Part shown: piece after piece, positions 1 through 8,600 of the stretch
How the letters are laid out: every line of letters starts with the position of its first letter
Numbering within the stretch: position 1 is the stretch's first letter
Origin: Opitutaceae bacterium
GTDB lineage: Bacteria; Verrucomicrobiota; Verrucomicrobiia; Opitutales; Opitutaceae
Reading direction: 5' to 3'
NCBI GenBank assembly: GCA_031254955.1
Contig: JAIRTK010000186.1
Coordinates: forward strand, 1-12,495
DNA length: 12,495 nt
Notes under the pieces: model-generated
Told to the model about the DNA's origin: nothing
Database searches by the model: none
The model's input: the letters and a program-made list of their open reading frames with translations, nothing else
Made by a program: the position numbers and the translations under genes

Positions 1-3
1 TTC

Positions 4-2979
4 TTAAAACTGGTTTTGGAAGACTGCTGTTTTTCGGAATTGCAGTTTCACCTCGCCCAGCAAACCGGCGTCGAGCAGGGGGGATTTTTCATTAAAATAA
101 TTCCAGGAAGAGAACGCCGCCCTTTGTTTTGACGGGCGCGGCTTTCCCGCGATCAGCCATTCGGGGAAAATCCGCAACGCCCTTCCTTCCGCATTCATGG
201 ACGGCCCCCATTCGCAATCATCCGGGTGGTTGTTGTCACCGATCAACCGGTTGGCCCAGGTGTTGGTCACGGAAACGGCGATTTCATTCTCGCCGGGTTT
301 TATAAATTCGGTGATGTCCACCTCAAACGGAGCGTGCCAGAGCGTCGCGACCGGGTTTCCGTTGATCGTGACCGAGGCCAGTTCCTTGACAAGGCCCAGA
401 TTGAGGGAAACGGACAGGCCGCCGCCGGCGATGGCGTCAGGCGCGCGAAACCGGTTTGAATAGGTGGCGGTTCCGGCAAAATACCGGATGCGTTCGTCGT
501 TGGAGAGCGTCCACGATTCAAGCTTTTCAAATTTGGCGGTGAAGGGGCTTCCGACCGGCGGCTTGAATTCAACCTGCCACGCTCCGTCGATGACCCTGTC
601 GGCGGGCACGGTGTCGATGGCGGCGCGCAGTTTTTTGCCTTTGGCGGTCTGCAAGGCAAATTCGCCCGGCTGGCCGGATTTCACGATCCAGTTTCCCGCC
701 GCGTTTTTTTCCACGACCGACGTGTCGTCGGGCGACCGGGTGGCGACCTCGGTGACAAAATCGTCCTGCGCAATCGGATTCCGAAAAACAATAAACAGCG
801 CCTGGCTGGGTTTCAGGCGCAGGGCCACGTCAGTGCCATTGCCGGACGGGTTCCAGATCGCGAGGGGGGCGATATTCCCGGTCTCGGGGTCCCAGATTTC
901 CGGGGTCTTGTCGCGGACTCTCAAGGTGGCTTTTATATGTTTTGCCTTCGCTTCCGTGTTGGCGAAATAAAAAATATCCGCGTCACCGGCGCGGCGGTGC
1001 AGCCAGCAGAGGGAGTCATCGACGCCGCCGTGGACCATCACGCTGGGCGTCCTATTCAATTTCCGCAATGCATCCTCAATGCCGCCGTCCCAAAACACCC
1101 TGCCTTTCCCGTGGATATTTTCCTGGATTCCCGCAGAAATATCCTTTCCCCAGACAAGATCGGCCAGCTTTTTGAATTTTTCCTCATGGGTCGCGAGGTC
1201 CTTGTATCCTTTGGCCCTTGCCGGACGCGGGCCGAAGACAACCGCCCCTTGGGCCACCAGTTTCTCAAGTTTTATCAAGGCATCCAGCGAGAGACCGCCC
1301 TCATGGGGCACGGCGAGCAGGGAGTAGGTTCTCCCGGAGGGGCTGACGATTTTGCCATCCCTTGTTTCGGTGTGATGGAGCAATGTTTTTTCCGAGATTA
1401 CATCCCCGCCCGGAATATAAACATTCAGCGAGACGAAATCGCTGACCTTCTCCCCTTTTTGCAATAGATATTGCGACCGGCCCAGATAGGCGATCCATGC
1501 CTTGCCCGGTTCGAACCAGGTTTGGTTGCGGCCAAAATGCGTTCCCCACGGCCCCATGCTCATGCCCGGTTTTATATGATCGGGGAAGGGCTGGTGGACC
1601 CAGTGGTGCAGGATCATCCGGTTGACGCCTTTGGAAAAGGCCACGTCGCCGCTGAACTTGAGCTGCGCGGGCGTCTCGGTCCAGCGGCTTTGCGCGCCGT
1701 TGCCGGTGAATGCCTCCGCGCTCAACAGGGTGAGGCCAAAGAAAGGAATGGCCGCGTTGACATGCCATTTGTCGATGTCGCTTTTCCTCATGCGGGTCCA
1801 GAATTCGGTCGTGGGCAGATCGGCCACGTGTGCGGCGTCGAAGGTGTTGAACGGGCGCGGGACGTTCACCGGCCCGGTGGCGTAAGGCTCGATTTGTATG
1901 CGCAGGCCCAGCTCCCGGAGCATCTTTTTCGGGAGTTGATAGCTATATTCGACAAACATGTCCGACACGACGGTCTTCAGGTCCCACTTGAATCCTTCTG
2001 TGGCCTCGTTGCTTTCGAGGATGCGTCCCGCCAGGACAGGCAGCCACGGAATAATATCATAACCCTTCCGGGCGAGAAATTCCTCCCGCATCCGGGCCGT
2101 CCAATTCTGGTCGCCGGCCTCGTAACTGTCGAAGAGCATGTGCGTGATCGTGCCGCCGAGATAGGGGCCGGCGTGTTTTTTCAACGGTTCCAGGATGTTT
2201 CGCAGGTGGAGGGCCATCGCCCCGGCGCTCATCTTGTCCGCCTCCAGCGCGTCGACGTTTTCGGGCGCCGAGGTCGGGGTTGCCCCGGTCGGGGTATGGC
2301 CGAAACGGTATATAATATAGTCCCCCTTTGGAATTTCGCATGTCAATTTTCCATCGCCCCGCATTTTGTCGGAGATGTCTATGATGCCGCCGACCGCCGG
2401 CTCGCCGTCCGGCACCAGCAGCACGGCGATGTCTTTATAATAATTTAATTTCCCCTCGGGCCGGCTCAGGTGGCCGGTGAATCGTCTCGGGCCTGAAATC
2501 CGGGTCTCCGACCAGACGACCTGCTGCATGGCGTTTTCCGGCGTTATCCAAGGGCCGCCGCTGACCGACCAGCCCGCGCAATTATGCAGGCCCAGCTCCA
2601 AGCCGAGCCTTTTGGCCTCCGCCGCCGTGTATTTTATCAAGTCCCACCACTTTTCATTAAAATAATCAATGTCTTGGGAATAGGTGTTGGCCACGGGCGG
2701 ATACCGGTCGGTCGCGGTCGAGACAAGCTGGAAGAGCGTCGCGCCGGCCACGCCGGAGTCGCGCATGGCCTCCAGGTCCTTTGTGATGCCCTCCTTGTCA
2801 ACGTTGTATCCCACCCAGTGCCACCAGACATGCGGGCCTGATGCTTTTCCCGGCGACCGGAAGCCGTCCGGGGAGATGGCGTCGTTCATTGGGGCATCCT
2901 TGCCGTGGCCATGCGCGAAGGCGAGCGCCAGGGCGCACAGGACGCGCAGTTGATATTTCAATTTATAGAGACAGGTCAT
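4..2979 (-). CDS. Secreted GH106-type alpha-L-rhamnosidase
   Basis: The 991-residue product is probably an exported glycoside hydrolase that removes alpha-L-rhamnose from plant or algal polysaccharide. The chosen start gives a basic, hydrophobic N-terminus (about residues 1-26) that fits a signal peptide; the open frame runs on upstream into the transporter gene, but that extension reads as out-of-frame coding. Family signs are GPHVWWHWVGYNVDKEGITK (48-67) followed by DLEAMRDSGVAGATLFQ, the DSYEAGDQNW block (284-293), SAEAFTG (420-426), the GVNRMILHHWVHQPF block (451-465), and the FGRNQTWFEPGKAW plus YLGRSQYLLQKGE blocks (482-509). E287 and E422 are candidate catalytic or metal-site acids, by inference only. 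Residues about 835-930 resemble a galactose-binding beta-sandwich as in GH2 and GH106 proteins. The length fits the family. There is no clear Shine-Dalgarno. It lies 101 bp after the symporter gene. Base composition looks less GC-rich than that of its neighbours. Family call is firm; the substrate is unknown. Confidence 0.88.
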   Translation of the reverse strand: MTCLYKLKYQLRVLCALALAFAHGHGKDAPMNDAISPDGFRSPGKASGPHVWWHWVGYNVDKEGITKDLEAMRDSGVAGATLFQLVSTATDRYPPVANTYSQDIDYFNEKWWDLIKYTAAEAKRLGLELGLHNCAGWSVSGGPWITPENAMQQVVWSETRISGPRRFTGHLSRPEGKLNYYKDIAVLLVPDGEPAVGGIIDISDKMRGDGKLTCEIPKGDYIIYRFGHTPTGATPTSAPENVDALEADKMSAGAMALHLRNILEPLKKHAGPYLGGTITHMLFDSYEAGDQNWTARMREEFLARKGYDIIPWLPVLAGRILESNEATEGFKWDLKTVVSDMFVEYSYQLPKKMLRELGLRIQIEPYATGPVNVPRPFNTFDAAHVADLPTTEFWTRMRKSDIDKWHVNAAIPFFGLTLLSAEAFTGNGAQSRWTETPAQLKFSGDVAFSKGVNRMILHHWVHQPFPDHIKPGMSMGPWGTHFGRNQTWFEPGKAWIAYLGRSQYLLQKGEKVSDFVSLNVYIPGGDVISEKTLLHHTETRDGKIVSPSGRTYSLLAVPHEGGLSLDALIKLEKLVAQGAVVFGPRPARAKGYKDLATHEEKFKKLADLVWGKDISAGIQENIHGKGRVFWDGGIEDALRKLNRTPSVMVHGGVDDSLCWLHRRAGDADIFYFANTEAKAKHIKATLRVRDKTPEIWDPETGNIAPLAIWNPSGNGTDVALRLKPSQALFIVFRNPIAQDDFVTEVATRSPDDTSVVEKNAAGNWIVKSGQPGEFALQTAKGKKLRAAIDTVPADRVIDGAWQVEFKPPVGSPFTAKFEKLESWTLSNDERIRYFAGTATYSNRFRAPDAIAGGGLSVSLNLGLVKELASVTINGNPVATLWHAPFEVDITEFIKPGENEIAVSVTNTWANRLIGDNNHPDDCEWGPSMNAEGRALRIFPEWLIAGKPRPSKQRAAFSSWNYFNEKSPLLDAGLLGEVKLQFRKTAVFQNQF

Positions 2980-3034
2980 GATAGTGTGGCGGCCATCTTT
3001 TCGGACGCGCCCCGCCGGGGCAACCCCGTCCTCG

Positions 3035-3047
3035 GTCAACCGTTGAC
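3035..3047. promoter_or_regulatory. 13-nt palindrome upstream of the GH106 gene
   Basis: GTCAAC and GTTGAC form perfect 6-nt arms around one central base, 56 bp upstream of the rhamnosidase start in the 101-bp gap after the symporter gene. Read with the next base it also fits the loose LacI/cre-like pattern AANCGNT..CA. It could be an operator for a LacI-type protein and would allow separate control of the rhamnosidase. It is not the same sequence as the palindrome at 9187-9202, and a 13-nt palindrome can occur by chance. Confidence 0.3.
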
Positions 3048-3080
3048 ATCGGGGAAACGCGGGCGCCGGCCCGTGACCGG

Positions 3081-5036
3081 TCATTTTTTCGCGTCCACCG
3101 TCCCGTTGTCCTCCTCGTCGCGGCTGGCGGTGCGCAGGTGGGTGAAGAGTCTTCGCAGGTCGCGGCGTCCGCCGATGACAAACCACGCCACCGTCGCCAC
3201 CGCCGCGAGCATCGACACGAGCACGGTGAAGCCCCACCAGCCGCGCCACCACTCGATTCGCAGCCAGCCCGCGATGCCCAGCGCCGTGCCGATGACAAAC
3301 GCGGCCGTGAAGACCGTCGTCCAACCGACCTTCAGGCCGATGGTCCAGCGGTCCTCGCGCGTGTAGATGTCGCGCGGCTTGGCGGGCGCGGGGGATTTTT
3401 CAGCGACTTTTTTCGCGGTTTCCGGGACGCCGGCGGCTCCCGTCCGCCCGAGCATGAGGTCGAGGTCGAAGCGTTTTCCGCGCGAGGTCGCCAGCGAGAC
3501 CGCGACGAAGCCGGCGATCGAGGCCGCGTAGGCGACCATCGCCAGCCACGCGCCGTTGAGCGGCATGCGGGGCGCGAGGCTCAGGAGGAACGGCACCGAG
3601 GGCCACACCGTTTGCAGGCCGACGCCGAGCAGGGCCACCACCGCGCCGGTGATCATCGCCGTCCACGCGCCCTGCACGGTGGCGCGGCGCCAGTAGAGGC
3701 CGCCGATGATGACCGCGCCGGAGCCGCCGAGATAAATCGTCCCGGTGATGAGAAAATACATAAAAATATGGTCGCGCATCGGGAAGAACAGGCTCCACAG
3801 ATACGCGAACAACGCCACGCCCGCCGCCGCGAGGCGCAGGCAGCGCAACTGCTCCGCGGGCGTGAACGGTTTCTTGCGCAGCGGCAGCACGACATCCTGT
3901 ATAAAAATGCTGCCCCAAGAATGAAGCTGGCTGGCGTCAGCCGCCGTGGAGCCGCCGATAATCGAGGCGATGAACAATCCCAGCAACCCGGTGGGCAGGA
4001 TCACCGCGAGCGTGACCGGCACGGTCATCTGGCTGCGGATTTGGGCGTCGCCAATCTCGCCGAGGCGCGACTGCACGAGCGCGCCCAAGTCGGCCAGCCC
4101 CGCGTGGTGCAGCACGGCATAGGCGCAAATCGGAATCACCAGCGGCACGATATATAAAAAGCCGCGCCGCCACTCGCTGAGCACGCTCGCCATGCGGGCC
4201 TCGTGCGGCGAGGTCGCGGCGGCATTGAAGCCCTGCGCGTTTTGCCAGCCGAGGCAGTTATAAAACGCCTTGAACGTGAAAATGAGGAAAAACCAAATGT
4301 TGAAATCCGCGATGGCCTTCTGGTCGAACGGGTCCAGCAGCGAGGCGCCGGCGGGCGCGGCTGACACGCTTTCCATCATCACGGCCCAGTCGAAGCGTTT
4401 CAGCAGGTAGAGCGTGATCGCCACATACACGGCGATCATGAACATGCCTTGGAGAAAATTGGTCACGATGCATGTGATCATCCCGCCGTAGAGCGTGATC
4501 AACAGCGGCACCAGCATCAGCGGCAGCATGACGAGCGCGCGCGTGTCCACGCCGAGGCCGAGGATGACGGTTTGCGCGGGCAGGTCGGCAAGCTGGATGA
4601 GCACGTTGGCGACGATGCCGGGAAACACGCCGTAGTTCAGCAGCCCCGACACGAACCCGAGCATGCCCGACATGATGCGGAAGCGCCGCGTGTAGCGCAT
4701 CTCGAAGAACTGCGCGAGCGTGAGCGCCCGCGTCGCCCGGAAGCGATACACGACCCAGCCGCTCATGGCCACGATCAGGCCCACGGGCGCGAGCATGAAC
4801 TCCCACCACATCGCGCCGAACCCGGCCTGAAAGAATTTCTCGAAATTGGCGACCATGGCCGTGACGCCAAACAGGCTCATGCCCTGGCCGACCGACACGA
4901 GGTAGCGTCCCGCGCAGCGGTCGGCGGCGAGAAAGTCCGCCACGCTGCGCGTGTATTTTTTCAGATAGACGGCGCTGCCAAGAAACAGGCCGACCACTCC
5001 GATGATGATGATCCAGTCAAGCAAGCCGATGTGCAT
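3081..5036 (-). CDS. SSS-family sodium/solute symporter
   Basis: This 651-residue integral inner-membrane protein belongs to the sodium:solute symporter family (SSF, SGLT-like) and probably couples sodium to uptake of a sugar or sugar acid. It starts with a membrane segment (about 8-24), then KKYTRSVADFLAADR, typical of the loop after the first helix, and GQGMSLFGVTAM in the second. The segment IASIIGGSTAADASQLHSWG (357-375) followed by SIFIQD matches the family's TM8 signature, where S363/T364 would be at the Na2 site. About 13 helices span residues 1-520. A cytoplasmic linker rich in Lys, Ala and Pro (about 520-562) leads to two further helices (about 565-590 and 600-625), an extension beyond the core fold. 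The start MHIGLLDW places the first helix correctly; there is no Shine-Dalgarno. It precedes the rhamnosidase gene by 101 bp, which suggests that it imports a product of that enzyme. The substrate cannot be read from sequence. Confidence 0.92.
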   Translation of the reverse strand: MHIGLLDWIIIIGVVGLFLGSAVYLKKYTRSVADFLAADRCAGRYLVSVGQGMSLFGVTAMVANFEKFFQAGFGAMWWEFMLAPVGLIVAMSGWVVYRFRATRALTLAQFFEMRYTRRFRIMSGMLGFVSGLLNYGVFPGIVANVLIQLADLPAQTVILGLGVDTRALVMLPLMLVPLLITLYGGMITCIVTNFLQGMFMIAVYVAITLYLLKRFDWAVMMESVSAAPAGASLLDPFDQKAIADFNIWFFLIFTFKAFYNCLGWQNAQGFNAAATSPHEARMASVLSEWRRGFLYIVPLVIPICAYAVLHHAGLADLGALVQSRLGEIGDAQIRSQMTVPVTLAVILPTGLLGLFIASIIGGSTAADASQLHSWGSIFIQDVVLPLRKKPFTPAEQLRCLRLAAAGVALFAYLWSLFFPMRDHIFMYFLITGTIYLGGSGAVIIGGLYWRRATVQGAWTAMITGAVVALLGVGLQTVWPSVPFLLSLAPRMPLNGAWLAMVAYAASIAGFVAVSLATSRGKRFDLDLMLGRTGAAGVPETAKKVAEKSPAPAKPRDIYTREDRWTIGLKVGWTTVFTAAFVIGTALGIAGWLRIEWWRGWWGFTVLVSMLAAVATVAWFVIGGRRDLRRLFTHLRTASRDEEDNGTVDAKK

Positions 5037-5070
5037 GGGCGGAAGGGATGGTTAAAGTAACTCAACAGGT

Positions 5071-5098
5071 CTTTCTTTTTTTCCTCTTTATCTTTATC
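5071..5098. repeat. Pyrimidine-rich tract, inverted match to 5618-5633
   Basis: This run of C and T lies just upstream of the symporter start. Its segment 5080-5095 is the exact reverse complement of AAAGATAAAGAGGAAA at 5618-5633, with a near-match continuing past it. It is low complexity, so chance is possible, but together the two tracts bracket the entire repeat-rich spacer. On the coding strand of the symporter it is a purine-rich 5' leader about 35-65 nt before the start. Confidence 0.5.
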
Positions 5099-5108
5099 AT
5101 TTCAAATG

Positions 5109-5139
5109 GACGCAAATGAGTGCGAATAGACGCGGATTT
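5109..5139. repeat. Dispersed ACGCAAAT/GCGAATA-type repeat, left copy
   Basis: The segment contains ACGCAAAT, four bases, then GCGAATA and CGCGGAT. The reverse complement of 5447-5502 has the same blocks in the same order (ACGCAAAT, about four bases, then CGCGAATA). It is non-coding and probably a degenerate member of a genome-wide intergenic repeat. Confidence 0.55.
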
Positions 5140-5218
5140 GGAAAGATGGATTGAATGCATGATTAGACTCGTTCGGGAACTTGGTTTTTCGCCATGTCTG
5201 ATTGATGGTTGCGAAGCG

Positions 5219-5323
5219 GGTAGGGAGGCCTCTCCGAGGCCTCCGCCGGATGGGGAGGACGGCTGGAACATTCATGGGGAAATCGGGGTGTTTTCGCGGA
5301 GGCCTCGGAGAGGCCTCCCTACC
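5219..5323. repeat. REP-like inverted pair (BIME-like), family A
   Basis: Two exact 28-nt copies lie in inverted orientation at 5219-5246 and 5296-5323, separated by 49 nt. Each copy is itself a hairpin: arms GGAGGCCTC and GAGGCCTCC around a TCC loop. Directly before each hairpin stands GTAG (5220-5223 on +, 5322-5319 on -), so both heads point outwards. A GTAG tetranucleotide before an imperfect palindrome is the known signature of REP sequences mobilised by RAYT (TnpA-REP, Y1 HUH) transposases, and outward-facing pairs are typical BIMEs. No RAYT gene is in the window. When transcribed, the pair could form either two small hairpins or one long stem, which may protect or terminate transcripts between the enzyme gene and the symporter gene. 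Confidence 0.75.
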
Positions 5324-5446
5324 GCCCGCCTTCGGCCAAGAGTTAAGGGGGTGTGGATTTTGTATCACGGTGAAAACAGGGTTGGCGAATAACTCTATTA
5401 TTTAAATATGAGTTTATTGTATTTTTATTTGTTCACCTTTGTTTTT
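5324..5446. other. AT-rich gene-free stretch
   Basis: No gene or clear signal is seen. The segment around 5385-5445 is markedly AT-rich against the GC-rich surroundings. It might hold the promoter of the symporter operon about 350 bp from its start, but I could not pick out convincing -35/-10 boxes. Confidence 0.3.
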
Positions 5447-5502
5447 ATTCGCGATTATTCGCAATTATTCGCGGTTGATTTGCGTTCATTCGCGGTTGAT
5501 TT
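5447..5502. repeat. Dispersed GCGAAT-type repeat, right copy
   Basis: The block contains ATTATTCGC-type units with a 10-bp period (5447-5473) followed by CGCGGTTGATTT twice (5470-5481 and 5491-5502, 21-bp period). Its reverse complement shares ACGCAAAT and GCGAATA blocks with 5109-5139, so the two flank the REP pair in opposite orientation. It is non-coding. Confidence 0.6.
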
Positions 5503-5544
5503 GTCGGATAGGGGGAAGGGGGAGTGAAATTTTGAAATCTCCCT

Positions 5545-5642
5545 AAAGAGAACGAGAACGAGAACGAAGAACGATAAAGGGAACGAGAACGATAAAGGGA
5601 AGGGGAACGATAAAGAGAAAGATAAAGAGGAAAGAAGAAAGA
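5545..5642. repeat. Purine-rich tract with hexamer and 18-bp tandem repeats
   Basis: Almost all bases on the + strand are A or G. It begins with three GAACGA hexamers (5550-5567), continues after one extra A with three imperfect 18-bp units starting at 5569, 5587 and 5605 (core GAACGATAAAG), and ends in GATAAAGAGG and GAAGAAAG. It lies immediately 3' of the 1165-residue enzyme gene, so its transcript would carry a pyrimidine-rich 3' trailer. Length variation by slippage is likely. Confidence 0.7.
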
Positions 5643-5656
5643 TTTCATGGGAGGAG

Positions 5657-5672
5657 AGGGCTTTTCTGCCCT
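5657..5672 (-). terminator. Weak hairpin just after the large enzyme gene
   Basis: A 5-bp stem (AGGGC/GCCCT) with a 6-nt loop lies directly after the stop codon on the - strand, and a T- and C-rich stretch follows about 15 nt later. The stem is short and there is no immediate U run, so this is only a possible terminator. Confidence 0.22.
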
Positions 5673-8600
5673 TCAGTTTTTCGGCCCTTCGGCCTTTTCC
5701 TTCGTGCCGGGAAGCTCGAACCACGGCGTCGCGGTCTCCGGCTTGCCGGACTCGGCAAGGTGAAGCCGCAGACGGATGTCGCGCGCCATGTCCACGCGCG
5801 GGACGGAAAATTCATACGGGAACGCGTCGGCGCGCGGGCCGTTACCGACGGCGGCGCCGCCGCTTTCAAGCTCCAGCCGCGCGGTTGCGCCCGCGCCGGG
5901 CCGTCCGTCCAGCACGACATACACTGCGTCGCTGCCAAAGGGCGAGCGGATGCGGAACGCCCGCATTTCGCCCCACGTTTTCCCGAGGTCCGCCGAGACC
6001 GGCCTGGTTTCGAGTTTGGGAATGGCCGGGGTCACGGTTTCCTCCGCCGCGTCAAACGTGAGCACGGCGAGGCCGCCGGGCGGAAGCGTGACGAGGCGGC
6101 GTCCGTCCGGCTTGAGCACGAGCCGGGTCTTTTTTCCCGGGTCGCCGGCGGTGCGGAGGGCCGGGCGGGCGCCGGGCGCGAGCCGGAGCGCGGCGGAGTC
6201 GAGTTCGACGCCCGCCGTGACCTCGCCGCGGGACTGGTTGAGCAGCACGAGGTGGAACTGGTTTTTCCCGCGCGCGCCGAAATAATCGACCAGCGGCGTG
6301 TCCACGCGGAATTTCGTCCGGTCGAGCCACAGGCGGCAGTCCTCGTCGTCGAAAACCCGTCCGGCGCGCCCGCCGTAAACGCGCGAGGTGAACCACACGT
6401 AGCCCTGCTGGCGCGCGTAGGGGAAGCGCACCGCGCCCTGCGTGCGCACGTCGGCGTCGGTGACGAGATAGTCGAGCAGCATCGCCAGGTGCACCGGCAC
6501 GTGGTGCCAGTAAAACGAGGTCAGGTCCGGCCCCGCGCGCGGGTAGTCGGGCCGCTGCATCACGTCGATATAATCGGAGAGATAATAACCGGGATAATTC
6601 GCGCCGCGCCCGATGATGGCGTTGCGGGCGAACACGCGCCAGTAATCGTCCCCCGTCCCGCCGTAAAGGCGCAGCAGGCTCGGCGCCCAGACGGCGAGCT
6701 GGATGTTGCTCATCTTGTCCGACGCGCTGAAATACGTGATCGGTTGCTCCACGCCGAGGCCGGAGGGCGACACGACCCACTCGGGCACGGTTTTCTCGGG
6801 CATGGCAAAGGAGGCGCGCGCGCGGATGTGCGGCTTGATGCCCTCGGGCCAGCCCATGCGCCAGGTCCTGTCGCCCCGCCACCAGACGTGGTGCAGGCAG
6901 GTGTATTTGTTTTCAGGATACAACGTGAGCGCTCCCCCGCCCGGCGGCGGCGTCACCCACTGGCCGGCCACGGTCTGCCAGGCGCCGAGCCGGGCCGCGT
7001 CGAGATAACGCGGCTCGCCGGTGAGCTGCCACAGGTCGAGCAGGTCCCACCAGCAGGGATAAACCGCGACATTGTAGAACGGCTGAATGCCGGTCGTTTT
7101 TGTCAGGCCGGGGTTGTTCTCAAAGGCGCGCTTGATCCAGCCGTCCGCGTTGGCCTGCACGCGCTTGAGCAGGGCGGCGTCCGGCTTTTGGCGGAGCAGG
7201 GCGAGCCAGCCCGACCAGTCGGTCTCGGCGCTGTTGTTGGCGGGCTTGAGCGGGCGGCCCTCGGCGGTGCGCATGTAGTCGAGCAGCCACGGGTTCAGGC
7301 CGCCGGTGAGGTCGTCCGCGCCCTGCCAGACGGCGGAGCCGAAAAAGAGGTTTTTGAAGTCGATGCGGGCGGTTCGTTTCGTGACGTAAAGGTTGCCCTC
7401 CGCGCTCAGGGCGAAATGCGCGCCGGGCCGGCTGAGCAGATACTCCAGCGCGGGCAGCGCGCGGCGGTTGAAAAACGCCTCGTCGCGCGTGAGGCGGGCC
7501 GCCGTGAAATAGGCCAGCGGCGCGGCGTGCGTCACGGTGTTCGGGCTTTCGATGTTCGCCGGCCCCTTCAGCCGCGCATCCCAGCCCGAGGCCTCGTCGT
7601 CGGCCATCAGGTCGATGATGTTGAGCGCCTGCTCCGTGAGCGAGGCGGCGACCGGCTCGCGGTAGTCGGCCAGTCCGAAGATTTTTGTGTCGGCGGCGCG
7701 CATGACTTCCGTCCACGGTTGCGGCGCGGCCACCGCCCACCAGGTCGCGCGCACTTTTTCGCCGCGCTTCGCGTGCGAGTTTTTCCCGCCCAGAATGGGC
7801 GCGAAAATCCAGCCTTGTGCCTCGCCCGACGGCGCGACCAGGGCGAACCCGCAACGCGCGTTGTGCTTCGTCGGCCACTCGCGCGAGAGAAATTCCGGCG
7901 CGGCGACCACGCCGAAAGTCGCCCCGGCGGCACCGCCTTTCGCGCGGCGCTCGACCAAGGCAAACGGATGCGAGGTCAGCGAGGACGTGATCATCTCCGC
8001 CGCGTCCGGCACCCGGCGGAATTGAAACAACGGCGGCAACTGCACCGCCGCCACCTCGTCGCGCGGCACGGCGGCGCCGGAGGCAAACGCGAACGCATAC
8101 CAGCCGTCCGCCTCCGCCTCGTGCTCCACCTCCACGCGCGCGGCAAAGCCCTCCGCCGGCGCGTGCCAGATGGCGCGGATTGTCCTCGGCGCACGTGACA
8201 GAACCATTCCAACAGGCAAAATCTCGCGATACTCCACCTCGACCGCGTCCGCGCCGCCGCCGGTTTTCACGCGCCGCGCCGCGACAGGCTCCAGCCTTGA
8301 TTGCCAGCCGGCGGCAAACGGGTCGCGCGGGTCCGCCGGACGCGAAAAGGTCCGCCCGCCCAATTGCCACGCCACCACGGCGTCGTTTTTCCACGCCGGA
8401 AAATAGCCCTCGAACGACGCGATGTTTTCCGCGCTCTCCATCAACAACAGCGGCTCCACGCCCGCCTCGACCGTGACCGCCGGGCCGCCGGATGTCCTGT
8501 GCGCAACCTCGCGCCACACGCGGGCCGAGCCGTCCGCCGCCCGCGCCGCGCGGAACACCAGCGTGGCGCCGGGCGCGTCCAGCGCCGCCAGCGGCGGCGC

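Noticed and set aside
2980..3080. GC-rich short hairpins between symporter and rhamnosidase as a terminator
   Set aside because: Stems are about 4-5 bp in GC-rich sequence with no U run, so they do not support termination between the two genes.
2980..3324. N-terminal extension of the rhamnosidase frame by 115 codons
   Set aside because: It overlaps the end of the symporter gene by more than 240 bp, is Arg/Gly/His-rich like out-of-frame GC-rich DNA, and would bury the signal peptide at M116.
3138..4157. Long + strand open frame opposite the symporter gene
   Set aside because: The - strand has a clear SSF transporter; the + frame is an Arg/His/Glu-rich shadow.
5760..8198. Long + strand open frame of 812 codons opposite the large enzyme gene
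   Set aside because: It is very rich in Arg, Ala, Gly and His with no recognisable motif, as expected for the antisense of a high-GC gene that itself has a signal peptide and domain-like structure.
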